Positions 1-5,904 of a DNA stretch of 5,904 nt are shown here, in pieces; position 1 is the stretch's first letter; every line of letters begins with the position of its first letter. Under the pieces are notes generated by a model, which was not told the DNA's origin, searched no databases, and worked only from the letters and a program-made list of their open reading frames with translations. The DNA comes from Rhodobacterales bacterium UBA3077 (GTDB taxonomy: Bacteria; Pseudomonadota; Alphaproteobacteria; Rhodobacterales; Rhodobacteraceae), in contig DFBP01000005.1 of assembly GCA_002366685.1 (NCBI GenBank), forward strand, positions 1-5,904, given 5' to 3'. The translations under genes were made by a program, and so were the position numbers.

Positions 1-93
1 TACCTCGCCGCTGTATTGCTTTACAGCTACGAAGAAGGCTCGCCTTCCGAGCCGGTGCGGGTTTCGTTCCAACGCTACGTGCGCGCGCAGTAA
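1..93 (+). CDS. C-terminal end of an unidentified protein (partial, 5' end outside window)
   Basis: An open frame runs from the first base to a TAA at 91-93, giving 30 residues. They begin with a short hydrophobic run (YLAAVLLYSY), followed by an acidic/Ser-Pro segment and a basic end (FQRYVRAQ). A strong terminator starts 21 bp after the stop, which supports this being a genuine gene end. I do not recognise the family; the fragment is too short to assign a function. The hydrophobic run could be a buried strand or helix, or the end of a membrane segment. Confidence 0.6.
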   Translation, partial: YLAAVLLYSYEEGSPSEPVRVSFQRYVRAQ

Positions 94-114
94 GCGTATT
101 CAATCAAATAGATC

Positions 115-141
115 GGCCCGCCCTTTCGGCGGGCCTTTTTT
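115..141 (+). terminator. Rho-independent terminator of the upstream gene
   Basis: A perfect 8-bp GC-only stem (GGCCCGCC at 115-122, GGCGGGCC at 128-135) encloses a 5-nt CTTTC loop and is followed at once by six T residues (136-141). It lies 21 bp past the stop of the first gene and ends before the rhodanese gene. It should therefore insulate that gene from upstream transcription. On the minus strand the hairpin lacks a following T tract, so it reads as one-directional. Confidence 0.93.
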
Positions 142-142
142 G

Positions 143-151
143 TGCTATATT
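143..151 (+). promoter_or_regulatory. Candidate extended -10 promoter for the rhodanese-HigA gene
   Basis: TGCTATATT fits an extended -10 element (TGn followed by TATATT, 5 of 6 to the TATAAT consensus). It lies directly after the terminator T tract and would give a leader of roughly 25 nt before the ATG at 184. No good -35 is seen at the usual spacing, where the sequence falls inside the terminator stem-loop; an extended -10 can partly compensate for that. The terminator just upstream makes a promoter somewhere in 142-183 necessary, but the exact element is a guess. Confidence 0.35.
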
Positions 152-183
152 TTGGAAAAACCGCCAGATATTTAGGTAGTTCA

Positions 184-837
184 ATGACTGATGCTCCAAA
201 TACCGTCCAAAGCGCCGACGCTAAAACCGTCAAGGAATGGTATGATCGCAACGAAATCGTGCTGGTAGATGTGCGGGAGACATCGGAGTTCGAACTTGAG
301 CACATCGCCGGTGCGCTGTTGTTGCCTATGTCTTCGTTTGACGCTGAAATTTTTCCGGTAATTCCGGGCAAGAACGTGGTGCTGCACTGTGCCATCGGTA
401 AAAGATCAGAGGCAGCCGGTAAAATGCTGTTGAGCGAAGGTCATCCCGGAGCCATTCATTTAACGGGCGGTCTGGACGCTTGGAAAGCTGCGGGGTTTCC
501 GACCGAGGTGCAGATATTACCTCCAAACGAGCAAACACCCGCTCCTGTTTTCCTCTGCCCGCCGCCCGGCCACATTCTGGAAAAGGAATACCTGAAGCCG
601 CTCAATATCGCCGCTGACGCTCTATCGCGCCATACCGGAATTTCTCCCAGTACAGTTGATGCCCTGCTCAAAGGCGAAACACCGGTTAGCGTTGAGCTGT
701 CTTTACGGCTGGCGCGCTATTTCAGCACCGCGCCTGATTTCTGGGTGCACCTGCAGCTAGACCATGACATGGAGCGCGCCCGCCACGAAATGGGCGAGGA
801 AATCCGCGCAAAGATCACACCCAGAACGGCACGCTAA
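184..837 (+). CDS. Rhodanese domain fused to a HigA-type helix-turn-helix domain
   Basis: A 217-residue protein with two domains. Residues about 8-108 are a rhodanese (sulfurtransferase) domain. They show the DVRE motif at 29-32, the active-site loop HCAIGKRS with the catalytic Cys at 69, and the late LTGGLDAWKAAGFP signature (93-106). Residues about 125-200 match the HigA/VapI antidote family: the PPPGHILEKEYLKPL start (126-140), a helix-turn-helix around 144-165, and the LSLRLARYFSTAPDFWVHLQ signature (172-191). Rhodaneses move sulfane sulfur through a Cys persulfide; HigA-type domains bind DNA as XRE-family dimers. The fusion suggests a regulator sensing sulfur or redox state, but that is inference. 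I chose ATG 184 because AGG (174-176) sits 7 nt upstream; an in-frame GTG at 142 abuts the terminator T tract. No HigB-like toxin gene is adjacent. The gene is convergent with fdhF. Confidence 0.9.
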   Translation: MTDAPNTVQSADAKTVKEWYDRNEIVLVDVRETSEFELEHIAGALLLPMSSFDAEIFPVIPGKNVVLHCAIGKRSEAAGKMLLSEGHPGAIHLTGGLDAWKAAGFPTEVQILPPNEQTPAPVFLCPPPGHILEKEYLKPLNIAADALSRHTGISPSTVDALLKGETPVSVELSLRLARYFSTAPDFWVHLQLDHDMERARHEMGEEIRAKITPRTAR

Positions 838-849
838 AATCGGTAAAAC

Positions 850-3549
850 CTACCCTGCCGCTTCAACCCTTACCGCTGCATATTTGACCTCGGCAATTTT
901 TCCGACAGGGTCCAGAGCGGCGTTTGTCAAAACATTTGCTGCAGATTCTACATAGGCGAAGGGCACAAAAACCGTATTGTCAGGAATGGCGCGGTCAGCG
1001 CGGGCCATCAGGGTGATGTCACCGCGGCGTGTGGAAAGCCGAACCAGATCACCGGCATCCAATCCCATTTTGCGCAGGGTTTTGGGGTGGAGTGTGCAAG
1101 TGGCTTCCGGCTCGACAGCATCCAGCACCTTTGAGCGCCTTGTCATAGAGCCGGTATGCCAGTGTTCGAGCTGACGGCCGGTGATGAGTACAAAAGGGTA
1201 GCTTTCGTCGGGCCGCTCATCCGGCTCGGTTACCATCGCAGGCATGAAGTTTGCCACACCTCCGGCGCGTGGAAAACCGTCAGCAAAGACAATCGCTTGC
1301 CCCGGATCTTCAGGGGAGAGGCTGGGATAGGTCACCGCATTTTCTTGGCTCAAGCGCTCCCAGGAAATATTGTCGAGGCTCGGCATCAAAAGTTGCATTT
1401 CGGCAAACACATCCCGTGGGTGAGTGTAGGTCCAGCCTAGGCCAAGGCGGTTGGCGAGGTCGGTTGTGATCTGCCAGTCTGGGCGGGCTTGCCCCGGGGG
1501 GGTGATGGCGGCTCTACCCATTTGCACTTGGCGGTTGGTGTTGGTGACCGTTCCGTCCTTTTCCGGCCAAGCAGAGGCGGGCAGGATAACGTCGGCGAAA
1601 TTGGCAGTTTCGGTCAGGAAGATATCCTGCACCACCAAATGGTCGAGCTTGGCGAGAGCTGTACGCGCATGCTGGACATTCGGGTCCGACATCGCAGGGT
1701 TTTCGCCGAGGATATACATGGCGTTCACGTCGCCCTCATGGATCGCATGGATGATCTCCACCACGGTCAGGCCTTTCTCGTTCGAGAAATCCTCAATGCC
1801 CCAGATATCGCAGAAATTCGCCCGCACTGCATCATCGGTTACACTCTGGTAATCGGGCAGGAACATCGGGATCAGGCCCGCGTCAGACGCGCCCTGAACA
1901 TTGTTTTGCCCACGGAGCGGATGCAAGCCTGCACCGGGTTTGCCCACGTTTCCGGTCATCAGCGCAAGGCTGATCAGGCAGCGGGCATTATCTGTGCCGT
2001 GGATGTGCTGGCTGACGCCCATGCCCCAGAATATCATTCCGGCTTTGCCTGCTGCAAAAGTGCGGGCAATGGCGCGGAGTTCATCCGCGGGCACGCCGCA
2101 CAGGGGGGCCATGGCTTCCGGGGAATAATCTTTCAGATGGGTTTGGAAGGTTTCCCAACCCTCGGTGAAACGGTCGATATAGGTTTGGTCGTAAAGCCCC
2201 TCTTCCGAGATCACGTGCATCATTGCGTTGAGCAGTGCTACATCGGAACTCGGGGTAAACATAACCCGATGGGTGGCGTAGCGGCCTAGCCCGACACCGC
2301 GAGGGTCAAGCGCGATCAGCTTTCCGCCGCGCTTGGTGAATTGTTTGAAAAAGGTGGCTGCCACCGGATGGTTCTCAATCGCATTGGAGCCAATAACGAT
2401 TGCTACATCCGCGTTTTCGATCTCGTTAAAAGTGGCGGTAACCGCGCCCGAGCCCACGTTTTCCAGTAATGCAGCCACGCTCGAGGCATGGCAAAGCCGT
2501 GTGCAGTGGTCCACATTATTGGTGCCAAACCCCGCGCGGATCAGCTTCTGGAACAGGTAAGCCTCTTCGTTGGAGCACTTTGCTGAGCCAAATCCGGCAA
2601 TGGCATCGCGGTTTTTCTGAAGCCCTTTTGCGGCTGTGTCCAAAGCTTCGTCCCATGTCGCCTCGCGAAAGTGGGTGAAGGGGTTGGCGGGATCAACATT
2701 CAAACCCTTTTCGGCACCCTCAATCCGGATCAACGGCTTGGTTAGCCGGTGCGGGTGGTGGATATAGTCAAACCCGAAGCGACCTTTAACACAAAGGCGC
2801 TCTTGGTTGGCCGGGCCATCTAGGCCGTCAACCCGCACGATTTTATTGTCCTTCACCTTGTAGGAAAGCTGGCAGCCAACACCGCAATAGGGGCAGACCG
2901 ACGCGATCTCTTGGTCAAATTCCTTGGGTACCGGCGCAGCTGGTAGCAATGCACCTGTCGGGCAGGCTTGAACGCATTCGCCGCAGGCCACACAAGTCGA
3001 GGCCCCCATCGGGTCACTCTGGTCAAAGATAATCTGGCTTTCGGCCCCGCGATGGGCCATGCCGATCACGTCATTCACCTGAACCTCGCGGCAAGCCTGC
3101 ACGCAGAGCTGGCAGTGGATGCAGGCATTTAAATCCACCTTCATGGCAACGTGAGAGTCATCCAGTAGCGGCACACTATCGCGCTTTGGAAAGCGGCTTT
3201 CCGATACACCGGCCAGTTTGGCCATATCCCAAAAATGATTATCTCCGGCAGGTTGGTCGGTGATCAACAATTCCATAACCATACGGCGGGCTTTGGTGGC
3301 CTTGGTTGAACCGGTGTTCACGACCATCCCCGCCTCAGCATTGCGGCTGCAAGAGGGTGCCAGCACCCGCTCCCCTTCGATCTCGACCATACAAGCGCGG
3401 CAGTTGCCATCTGCCCGATACCCCGGGCGGTCGGCGTGACACAGGTGCGGAAGCTTGGTTCCATGCCGTTTGGCGAGGTCAAACAGGCTCTCGCCTTTTT
3501 CAGCCTCCACGGTGTTTCCGTCGAGCGTGAGTTTGATCTTGTCGGTCAT
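850..3549 (-). CDS. fdhF: Formate dehydrogenase alpha subunit (Mo/W-bis-MGD, iron-sulfur), without His-Cys3 cluster
   Basis: An 899-residue cytoplasmic-type formate dehydrogenase catalytic subunit, oxidising formate to CO2. Order of parts: a [2Fe-2S] domain (Cys37, 50, 53, 67); two ferredoxin-type [4Fe-4S] motifs (Cys143/146/149/153 and Cys186/189/192/196); the molybdopterin-domain [4Fe-4S] site (Cys219/222/226/253, then Lys255); and the bis-MGD domains. By family knowledge the catalytic residues are Cys353-His354 in DHCTRLCH (Cys where E. coli FdhF has Sec) and Arg546 in RGQNNVQG. No Tat signal is visible. The segment after LLITDQP (around 95-120) has no Cys, so the NuoG-like His-Cys3 cluster of FdsA is absent. 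The ATG at 3549 is preferred because GGAG lies 8 nt upstream; a TTG at 3603 would add 18 residues. No NAD-binding subunit, fdhD or fdhE lies alongside, so the electron acceptor is unknown. Confidence 0.95.
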   Translation of the reverse strand: MTDKIKLTLDGNTVEAEKGESLFDLAKRHGTKLPHLCHADRPGYRADGNCRACMVEIEGERVLAPSCSRNAEAGMVVNTGSTKATKARRMVMELLITDQPAGDNHFWDMAKLAGVSESRFPKRDSVPLLDDSHVAMKVDLNACIHCQLCVQACREVQVNDVIGMAHRGAESQIIFDQSDPMGASTCVACGECVQACPTGALLPAAPVPKEFDQEIASVCPYCGVGCQLSYKVKDNKIVRVDGLDGPANQERLCVKGRFGFDYIHHPHRLTKPLIRIEGAEKGLNVDPANPFTHFREATWDEALDTAAKGLQKNRDAIAGFGSAKCSNEEAYLFQKLIRAGFGTNNVDHCTRLCHASSVAALLENVGSGAVTATFNEIENADVAIVIGSNAIENHPVAATFFKQFTKRGGKLIALDPRGVGLGRYATHRVMFTPSSDVALLNAMMHVISEEGLYDQTYIDRFTEGWETFQTHLKDYSPEAMAPLCGVPADELRAIARTFAAGKAGMIFWGMGVSQHIHGTDNARCLISLALMTGNVGKPGAGLHPLRGQNNVQGASDAGLIPMFLPDYQSVTDDAVRANFCDIWGIEDFSNEKGLTVVEIIHAIHEGDVNAMYILGENPAMSDPNVQHARTALAKLDHLVVQDIFLTETANFADVILPASAWPEKDGTVTNTNRQVQMGRAAITPPGQARPDWQITTDLANRLGLGWTYTHPRDVFAEMQLLMPSLDNISWERLSQENAVTYPSLSPEDPGQAIVFADGFPRAGGVANFMPAMVTEPDERPDESYPFVLITGRQLEHWHTGSMTRRSKVLDAVEPEATCTLHPKTLRKMGLDAGDLVRLSTRRGDITLMARADRAIPDNTVFVPFAYVESAANVLTNAALDPVGKIAEVKYAAVRVEAAG

Positions 3550-3557
3550 AGGGGTAG

Positions 3558-3561
3558 CTCC
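3558..3561 (-). promoter_or_regulatory. Ribosome binding site of fdhF
   Basis: On the minus strand GGAG is followed by an 8-nt spacer (CTACCCCT reading toward the gene) and ATG at 3549. This decides the start against the upstream in-frame TTG at 3603. The resulting N-terminus, MTDKIKLTLDG, also matches how this family usually begins. Confidence 0.8.
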
Positions 3562-3578
3562 GGTTTTCGGTTTCTCAA

Positions 3579-3607
3579 AGCCTAACAAGCATATCCCGCA
3601 CAATCAA
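3579..3607 (-). promoter_or_regulatory. Weak candidate sigma-70 promoter for fdhF
   Basis: Reading the minus strand, TTGATT (3607-3602) and TAGGCT (3584-3579) are separated by 17 bp, which would start transcription near 3572 with a leader of about 23 nt. The -35 is reasonable but the -10 matches the consensus at only three positions. TATGCT (3593-3588) is a better -10 but has no -35 at proper spacing. The 297-bp gap and separate ribosome binding site make an own promoter for fdhF likely; this particular site is tentative. Confidence 0.25.
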
Positions 3608-3663
3608 TGTCGTGTGGAAGCGACGCGCCATATGCAACTTTCGTCTTTTTGCTAAGTTATTTC

Positions 3664-3681
3664 ACAAGGGCTGAGACTTGT
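3664..3681. repeat. Short inverted repeat ACAAG-N8-CTTGT upstream of fdhF
   Basis: Two perfect 5-bp arms (3664-3668 and 3677-3681) are separated by 8 bp, about 115 bp upstream of the fdhF start codon. The size and placement suit a dimeric transcription factor site. One further ACAAG half-site occurs at 3585-3589, nearer the gene. Five-bp arms arise easily by chance, so the operator role is only a suggestion. Confidence 0.3.
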
Positions 3682-3829
3682 TGCGCCTTTAGCCGATCAC
3701 GCCCAACCGGCTACCATGCAGGAAACAACCTCCGCCTGTATTGCAACCGCAACAAAAGCTGGACTCCGCGCGGGGAGAAGCTCAAACGCTTTGCCGAGGG
3801 CAATCCATGGTTTCACTTTTTGGGATGCT

Positions 3830-3860
3830 CCGCCCCCGGAGGCGCTTTAGCTGGGGGCGG
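3830..3860 (-). repeat. GC-rich hairpin spanning the GST stop codon
   Basis: CCGCCCCC (3830-3837) and GGGGGCGG (3853-3860) form a perfect 8-bp stem around a 15-nt loop that contains the GST stop codon (3847-3849). On the minus transcript it is not followed by a U run; the next bases are AGCATCCCAAAAAG. It is therefore not a classical rho-independent terminator. It could stabilise the 3' end of the operon mRNA or mark a terminator lacking a U tail. Confidence 0.4.
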
Positions 3861-4449
3861 TTTCCGCCATGGATGGGCGCTGCCTGAAGCCGGCTTCCCA
3901 TGTTGCCAGTTTTGGAGCTTGGCTACGCCAGTTGCGGGCGCCATGCCTAAAATCGACATAGGCAAGGGCAGAGCCCACAGCAATGCTGGCCATATCAACC
4001 AGGGCAAGGCTTTCTGTATTCGCTTCCAGATAATCTATGGCACGAGAGATTTTCCCCCATTGCCCCTCTACCCAGTCACTCGATTGCTGGGCTTCCGGCC
4101 GCAGCCGCGCTTCATAGGTCATTAGAACCGCCGCATCCATCATGCCATCGGCCAGAGCTTCCAGCGTAAGGCGGGGCCACAGGGCTTCCCCCTCGGGATA
4201 GAGCTTTTTACCGTCATTCAGCGTATCGAGATAACGGGTGATAACACGGCTATCAAACAGGGAGCTGCCGTCATCCAGCACCAGACAGGGGATTTTGCCA
4301 AGTGGGTTCACAGCCGGTACCGCTTCGCCCGGATTAACCGGTGTAACGGCCACGGTTTCCAGTTCGACCGTGTCTTGGAGGCCGGTTTCAATCAAGGCAG
4401 CCAAAACCTTGCGTACAAAAGGTGACGCGCTCGCATAGATTAGTTTCAA
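3847..4449 (-). CDS. Glutathione S-transferase family protein (small, YibF-like)
   Basis: A 200-residue cytosolic protein with the two-domain GST layout. The N-terminal thioredoxin-like domain (about 1-77) opens with MKLIYASASPFVRKV, with Ser9-Pro10 at the active-site position. It carries cis-Pro54 in NPLGKIP and the glutathione-gamma-glutamyl-binding pair Asp66-Ser67 in LFDSRVITRYLD. The all-helical C-terminal domain (about 88-195) has the LVDMASIAVGSALAYVDFR segment (150-168) containing the conserved Asp152, and ends in the usual RPS tail. The start is TTG at 4449, with GGAGG 7 nt upstream. Its first bases overlap the TGA of the paiB-like gene (TTGA), so the two are probably translationally coupled. 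The family conjugates or reduces substrates with glutathione; the actual substrate cannot be read from the sequence. Confidence 0.9.
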   Translation of the reverse strand: MKLIYASASPFVRKVLAALIETGLQDTVELETVAVTPVNPGEAVPAVNPLGKIPCLVLDDGSSLFDSRVITRYLDTLNDGKKLYPEGEALWPRLTLEALADGMMDAAVLMTYEARLRPEAQQSSDWVEGQWGKISRAIDYLEANTESLALVDMASIAVGSALAYVDFRHGARNWRSQAPKLATWEAGFRQRPSMAETAPS

Positions 4450-5057
4450 TCGATTTCCTCCATCAGGGTGGCAAGGGCCGCAACCTCAGCCCCAATATCA
4501 CTATGTTTGAGTTCTTTGGCCGCTTTCAGGCGCGCGGAGTCCGTCTTGTTTTGGCCAAGCTTCCAAGTCGCGTCAACCTCGGTGATTTCCAGTTCAACCG
4601 GCACCAGCATCCGCATCATTTTTGTGCGGTTTTCCGGACTGAGCTTGTCCAGATCCCACACCGGCTTGGGCAAAAGCCGGTGTTCAAAGGCGTTTGAAAG
4701 GCTCCGCAGATGCGGTTCCAGCGCCTCTGGCTCCAACACATTGAGGGTGCCGCGAATGTGAACCGCAACATAGTTCCAGGTTGGCACTTGCTGATCAATT
4801 TCGTACCAGTCCGGCGATATATAGCCGTCAGGCCCGCTTACCGCGAGCAGCGCTGGTTGGCTTCCGGCGCGCGCAACAGGGTTTGAGCGCAGCAGATGGA
4901 ATGCCACCTTTGAGCGGTTTTCGTTGAATATAAAAGGAACGTGCGCTGCGAGCGGGCCACTGGCACCGTTTATACTCAGCACGCCAAAGCCGCGGTCGGC
5001 GGCAAAGGAAAGGCTTTTAATGTGGTCATCTGACCTGAAAATCGGATTTGGATGCAT
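4446..5057 (-). CDS. paiB: PaiB-type FMN-binding protein
   Basis: A 203-residue protein covering the full length of the PaiB family (FMN-binding split-barrel fold, often annotated as a negative transcriptional regulator after Bacillus PaiB). Signatures seen: the MHPNPIFR start, AAHVPF (37-42) in the barrel, PTWNYVAVHIRG (92-103) including His100, and WKLGQNK (165-171) near the C-terminus. The ATG at 5057 matches the family N-terminus, yet no good Shine-Dalgarno is seen just before it; the nearest purine run, GGAAAG, is roughly 20 nt away. Translation may therefore depend on coupling to the gene 31 bp upstream. Its stop overlaps the GST start. Whether it binds DNA is uncertain: there is no helix-turn-helix, and a flavin- or substrate-binding role is equally possible. 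Confidence 0.9.
   Translation of the reverse strand: MHPNPIFRSDDHIKSLSFAADRGFGVLSINGASGPLAAHVPFIFNENRSKVAFHLLRSNPVARAGSQPALLAVSGPDGYISPDWYEIDQQVPTWNYVAVHIRGTLNVLEPEALEPHLRSLSNAFEHRLLPKPVWDLDKLSPENRTKMMRMLVPVELEITEVDATWKLGQNKTDSARLKAAKELKHSDIGAEVAALATLMEEID
4457..4461 (-). promoter_or_regulatory. Ribosome binding site fixing the TTG start of the GST gene
   Basis: A full GGAGG lies 7 nt upstream of TTG 4449 on the minus strand, inside the last codons of the paiB-like gene. It supports a UUG start at the family's usual MKL beginning, with no ATG nearby that would keep the thioredoxin-fold first strand. Confidence 0.82.
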
Positions 5058-5088
5058 CGGGGCAGGCTAGGGCTGGCTTTCCGCAGGT

Positions 5089-5904
5089 TCAAGCAGTTTT
5101 TGCCTGCCAGGCTTCCAAAATCACTTGCCCGGTCATCAAATCTAGGTGAGCGCCGCCACCATTTTTGAACAGGGTTATATCCTCAGGTGAAACCCGCCCG
5201 CGCGCACCCTGTGCCAGATCATAAAGATCCCCCAAAATGTCGGTGCGCGCAATCGCGCCGCTGGCGAGCGGAAGGGTCATCTCGCCGATATGCTCAATTG
5301 TGGTATCCACGCTATCCACAAAAATACGGCTGCGTTGCAAGGCGAGGTCGTCGGCCTCACGCATTTCCTTGGTAAACGCGCCGATCAAATCCAGATGTTG
5401 GCCTTCTTGCAACCATGTTCCATCAAAGACAGGTTCTTTTGCCATAGTCGCCGTAGAGATGATATCAGCTTGGCGCGCGGCTTGTTGCAGGTTGGTAACC
5501 GCCCGCACATGCGGCTGGCCCTTGGCCAGTTCTTCGGCCTTCGCCGGGCTGCGGTTCCAGATCATAATTTCCAGATCGGGGAATAGTTTTGGATAGGCTT
5601 CGATCAAACCGGATGCCACGGTGCCGGCACCGATGATGAGAAGTCGTTTTGACTCAGGCCGCGCCAAAAGCTTAGCTCCCAACAAACTGTCGCCCACCGT
5701 TTTCCACTTGGTGACCAGAGCGCTATCGATCACCGCTTTCACCGCGCCGCTTTCATCGTCAAAAAGGAGCATGGCCCCTTGAACGGATGGCAGGTTTTTC
5801 AAGGGGTTACCGGGATAGACCGTCACCGTTTTTACGGCAACACCGTGCCCGTCAATCCACGCCGCGCGGGACAGGAGCGTATCATCACCTCTATGCAAAA
5901 ACTG
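5089..5904 (-). CDS. Ornithine cyclodeaminase/mu-crystallin family protein (N-terminus outside window)
   Basis: 271 residues are visible; the frame stays open to the right edge (codons for QFLHRGDD lead in), so the first few dozen residues of this roughly 310-residue family are missing. A TTG at 5898 could be read as a start but falls mid-domain. Seen in order: AVKTVTVYPGN with the conserved Lys (visible residue 25); the Rossmann nucleotide-binding loop IIGAGTVASG (about 90-99); DLIGAFTKEMREAD (172-185); a VDSVDTTIEHIGE segment (196-208); and the C-terminal FKNGGGAHLDL stretch. The family includes NAD(P)-dependent ornithine cyclodeaminases and imine reductases such as pyrroline-2-carboxylate reductase. 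Sequence alone does not choose between them. It is the most upstream visible member of the leftward cluster with the paiB-like and GST genes. Confidence 0.9.
   Translation of the reverse strand, partial: QFLHRGDDTLLSRAAWIDGHGVAVKTVTVYPGNPLKNLPSVQGAMLLFDDESGAVKAVIDSALVTKWKTVGDSLLGAKLLARPESKRLLIIGAGTVASGLIEAYPKLFPDLEIMIWNRSPAKAEELAKGQPHVRAVTNLQQAARQADIISTATMAKEPVFDGTWLQEGQHLDLIGAFTKEMREADDLALQRSRIFVDSVDTTIEHIGEMTLPLASGAIARTDILGDLYDLAQGARGRVSPEDITLFKNGGGAHLDLMTGQVILEAWQAKTA

Larger units (their letters stand above)
3550..3846. other. Intergenic region between the GST gene and fdhF
   Basis: This is the only stretch near 300 bp without a convincing gene. It should hold the end of the upstream operon's transcript and the control region of fdhF. 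Visible in it are the fdhF ribosome binding site, a weak promoter candidate, an inverted repeat (3664-3681), and one arm of a GC-rich hairpin at the GST stop codon. A 39-codon minus-strand frame (3697-3816, GTG start) and a tiny MVAGWA frame inside it (ATG at 3717, GGAGG 11 nt upstream) are open but unconvincing. No RNA gene or riboswitch fold was recognised by eye. Confidence 0.6.

Noticed and set aside
142..183. Upstream GTG start extending the rhodanese protein by 14 residues
   Set aside because: The GTG directly follows the terminator T tract with no Shine-Dalgarno, and it overlaps the likely promoter; ATG 184 has AGG at proper spacing and the rhodanese fold does not need the extension.
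184..837. A functional HigBA toxin-antitoxin locus
   Set aside because: Only the HigA-like domain is present. No small RelE-fold HigB gene lies upstream or downstream, and the neighbours are a terminated gene and fdhF.
1489..2289. Long plus-strand open frame of 266 codons antisense to fdhF
   Set aside because: It lies entirely inside the strongly supported fdhF gene, has no recognisable domain, and its composition (rich in His, Gly, Arg) is typical of the shadow of a GC-rich gene.
3550..3603. TTG start at 3603 extending fdhF by 18 residues
   Set aside because: The ATG at 3549 has a good GGAG at 8 nt and matches the usual family N-terminus; the extra residues (MCGICLLGF...) are not part of the [2Fe-2S] domain.
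3764..3777. CTCC/GGAG mini-hairpin as a terminator on the minus strand
   Set aside because: The stem is only 4 bp and the T-rich run that follows is displaced and short, so it is too weak to call.
3607..4125. Plus-strand open frame of 172 codons across the intergenic region and GST gene
   Set aside because: Much of it is antisense to the GST coding sequence, the translation shows no family signature, and no convincing ribosome binding site precedes it.

Overview
The window looks like chromosomal DNA from an alphaproteobacterium, most likely the Rhodobacteraceae/Roseobacter group. This is inferred from the moderately GC-rich codon use and from protein families that read like their roseobacter/rhizobial versions. 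The genus cannot be set from the sequence. No mobile element, tRNA, rRNA or CRISPR array is visible.

Layout, left to right. (1) The last 30 codons of an unrecognised plus-strand gene, closed by a clean rho-independent terminator. (2) A plus-strand gene for a two-domain protein: an N-terminal rhodanese domain with an intact Cys active-site loop, fused to a C-terminal HigA/VapI-type helix-turn-helix domain. No HigB toxin lies beside it. (3) A minus-strand molybdenum/tungsten formate dehydrogenase alpha subunit (fdhF). It converges on gene 2 with only 12 bp between the stop codons. (4) About 300 bp without a convincing gene, holding the fdhF upstream region. (5) A compact minus-strand cluster transcribed leftward: an ornithine cyclodeaminase/mu-crystallin family protein (its N-terminus is cut by the right edge), a PaiB-type FMN-binding protein, and a small glutathione S-transferase family protein. 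The last two are joined by a 4-bp TTGA stop/start overlap.

How the genes may work together. The cyclodeaminase, PaiB and GST genes look like one operon because of a 31-bp gap, then an overlap, all on one strand. Their families suggest small-molecule (amine/imine, flavin, thiol) metabolism, but no pathway can be named from this window. fdhF lies downstream on the same strand but across 297 bp with its own ribosome binding site, so it probably has its own promoter. It has no NADH-linked beta/gamma subunits or fdhD beside it. It also lacks the His-Cys3 iron-sulfur motif of FdsA-type enzymes, so its electron acceptor is not evident. The most unusual item is the rhodanese-HigA fusion, which joins a sulfur/redox-reactive domain to an antitoxin-like DNA-binding domain.
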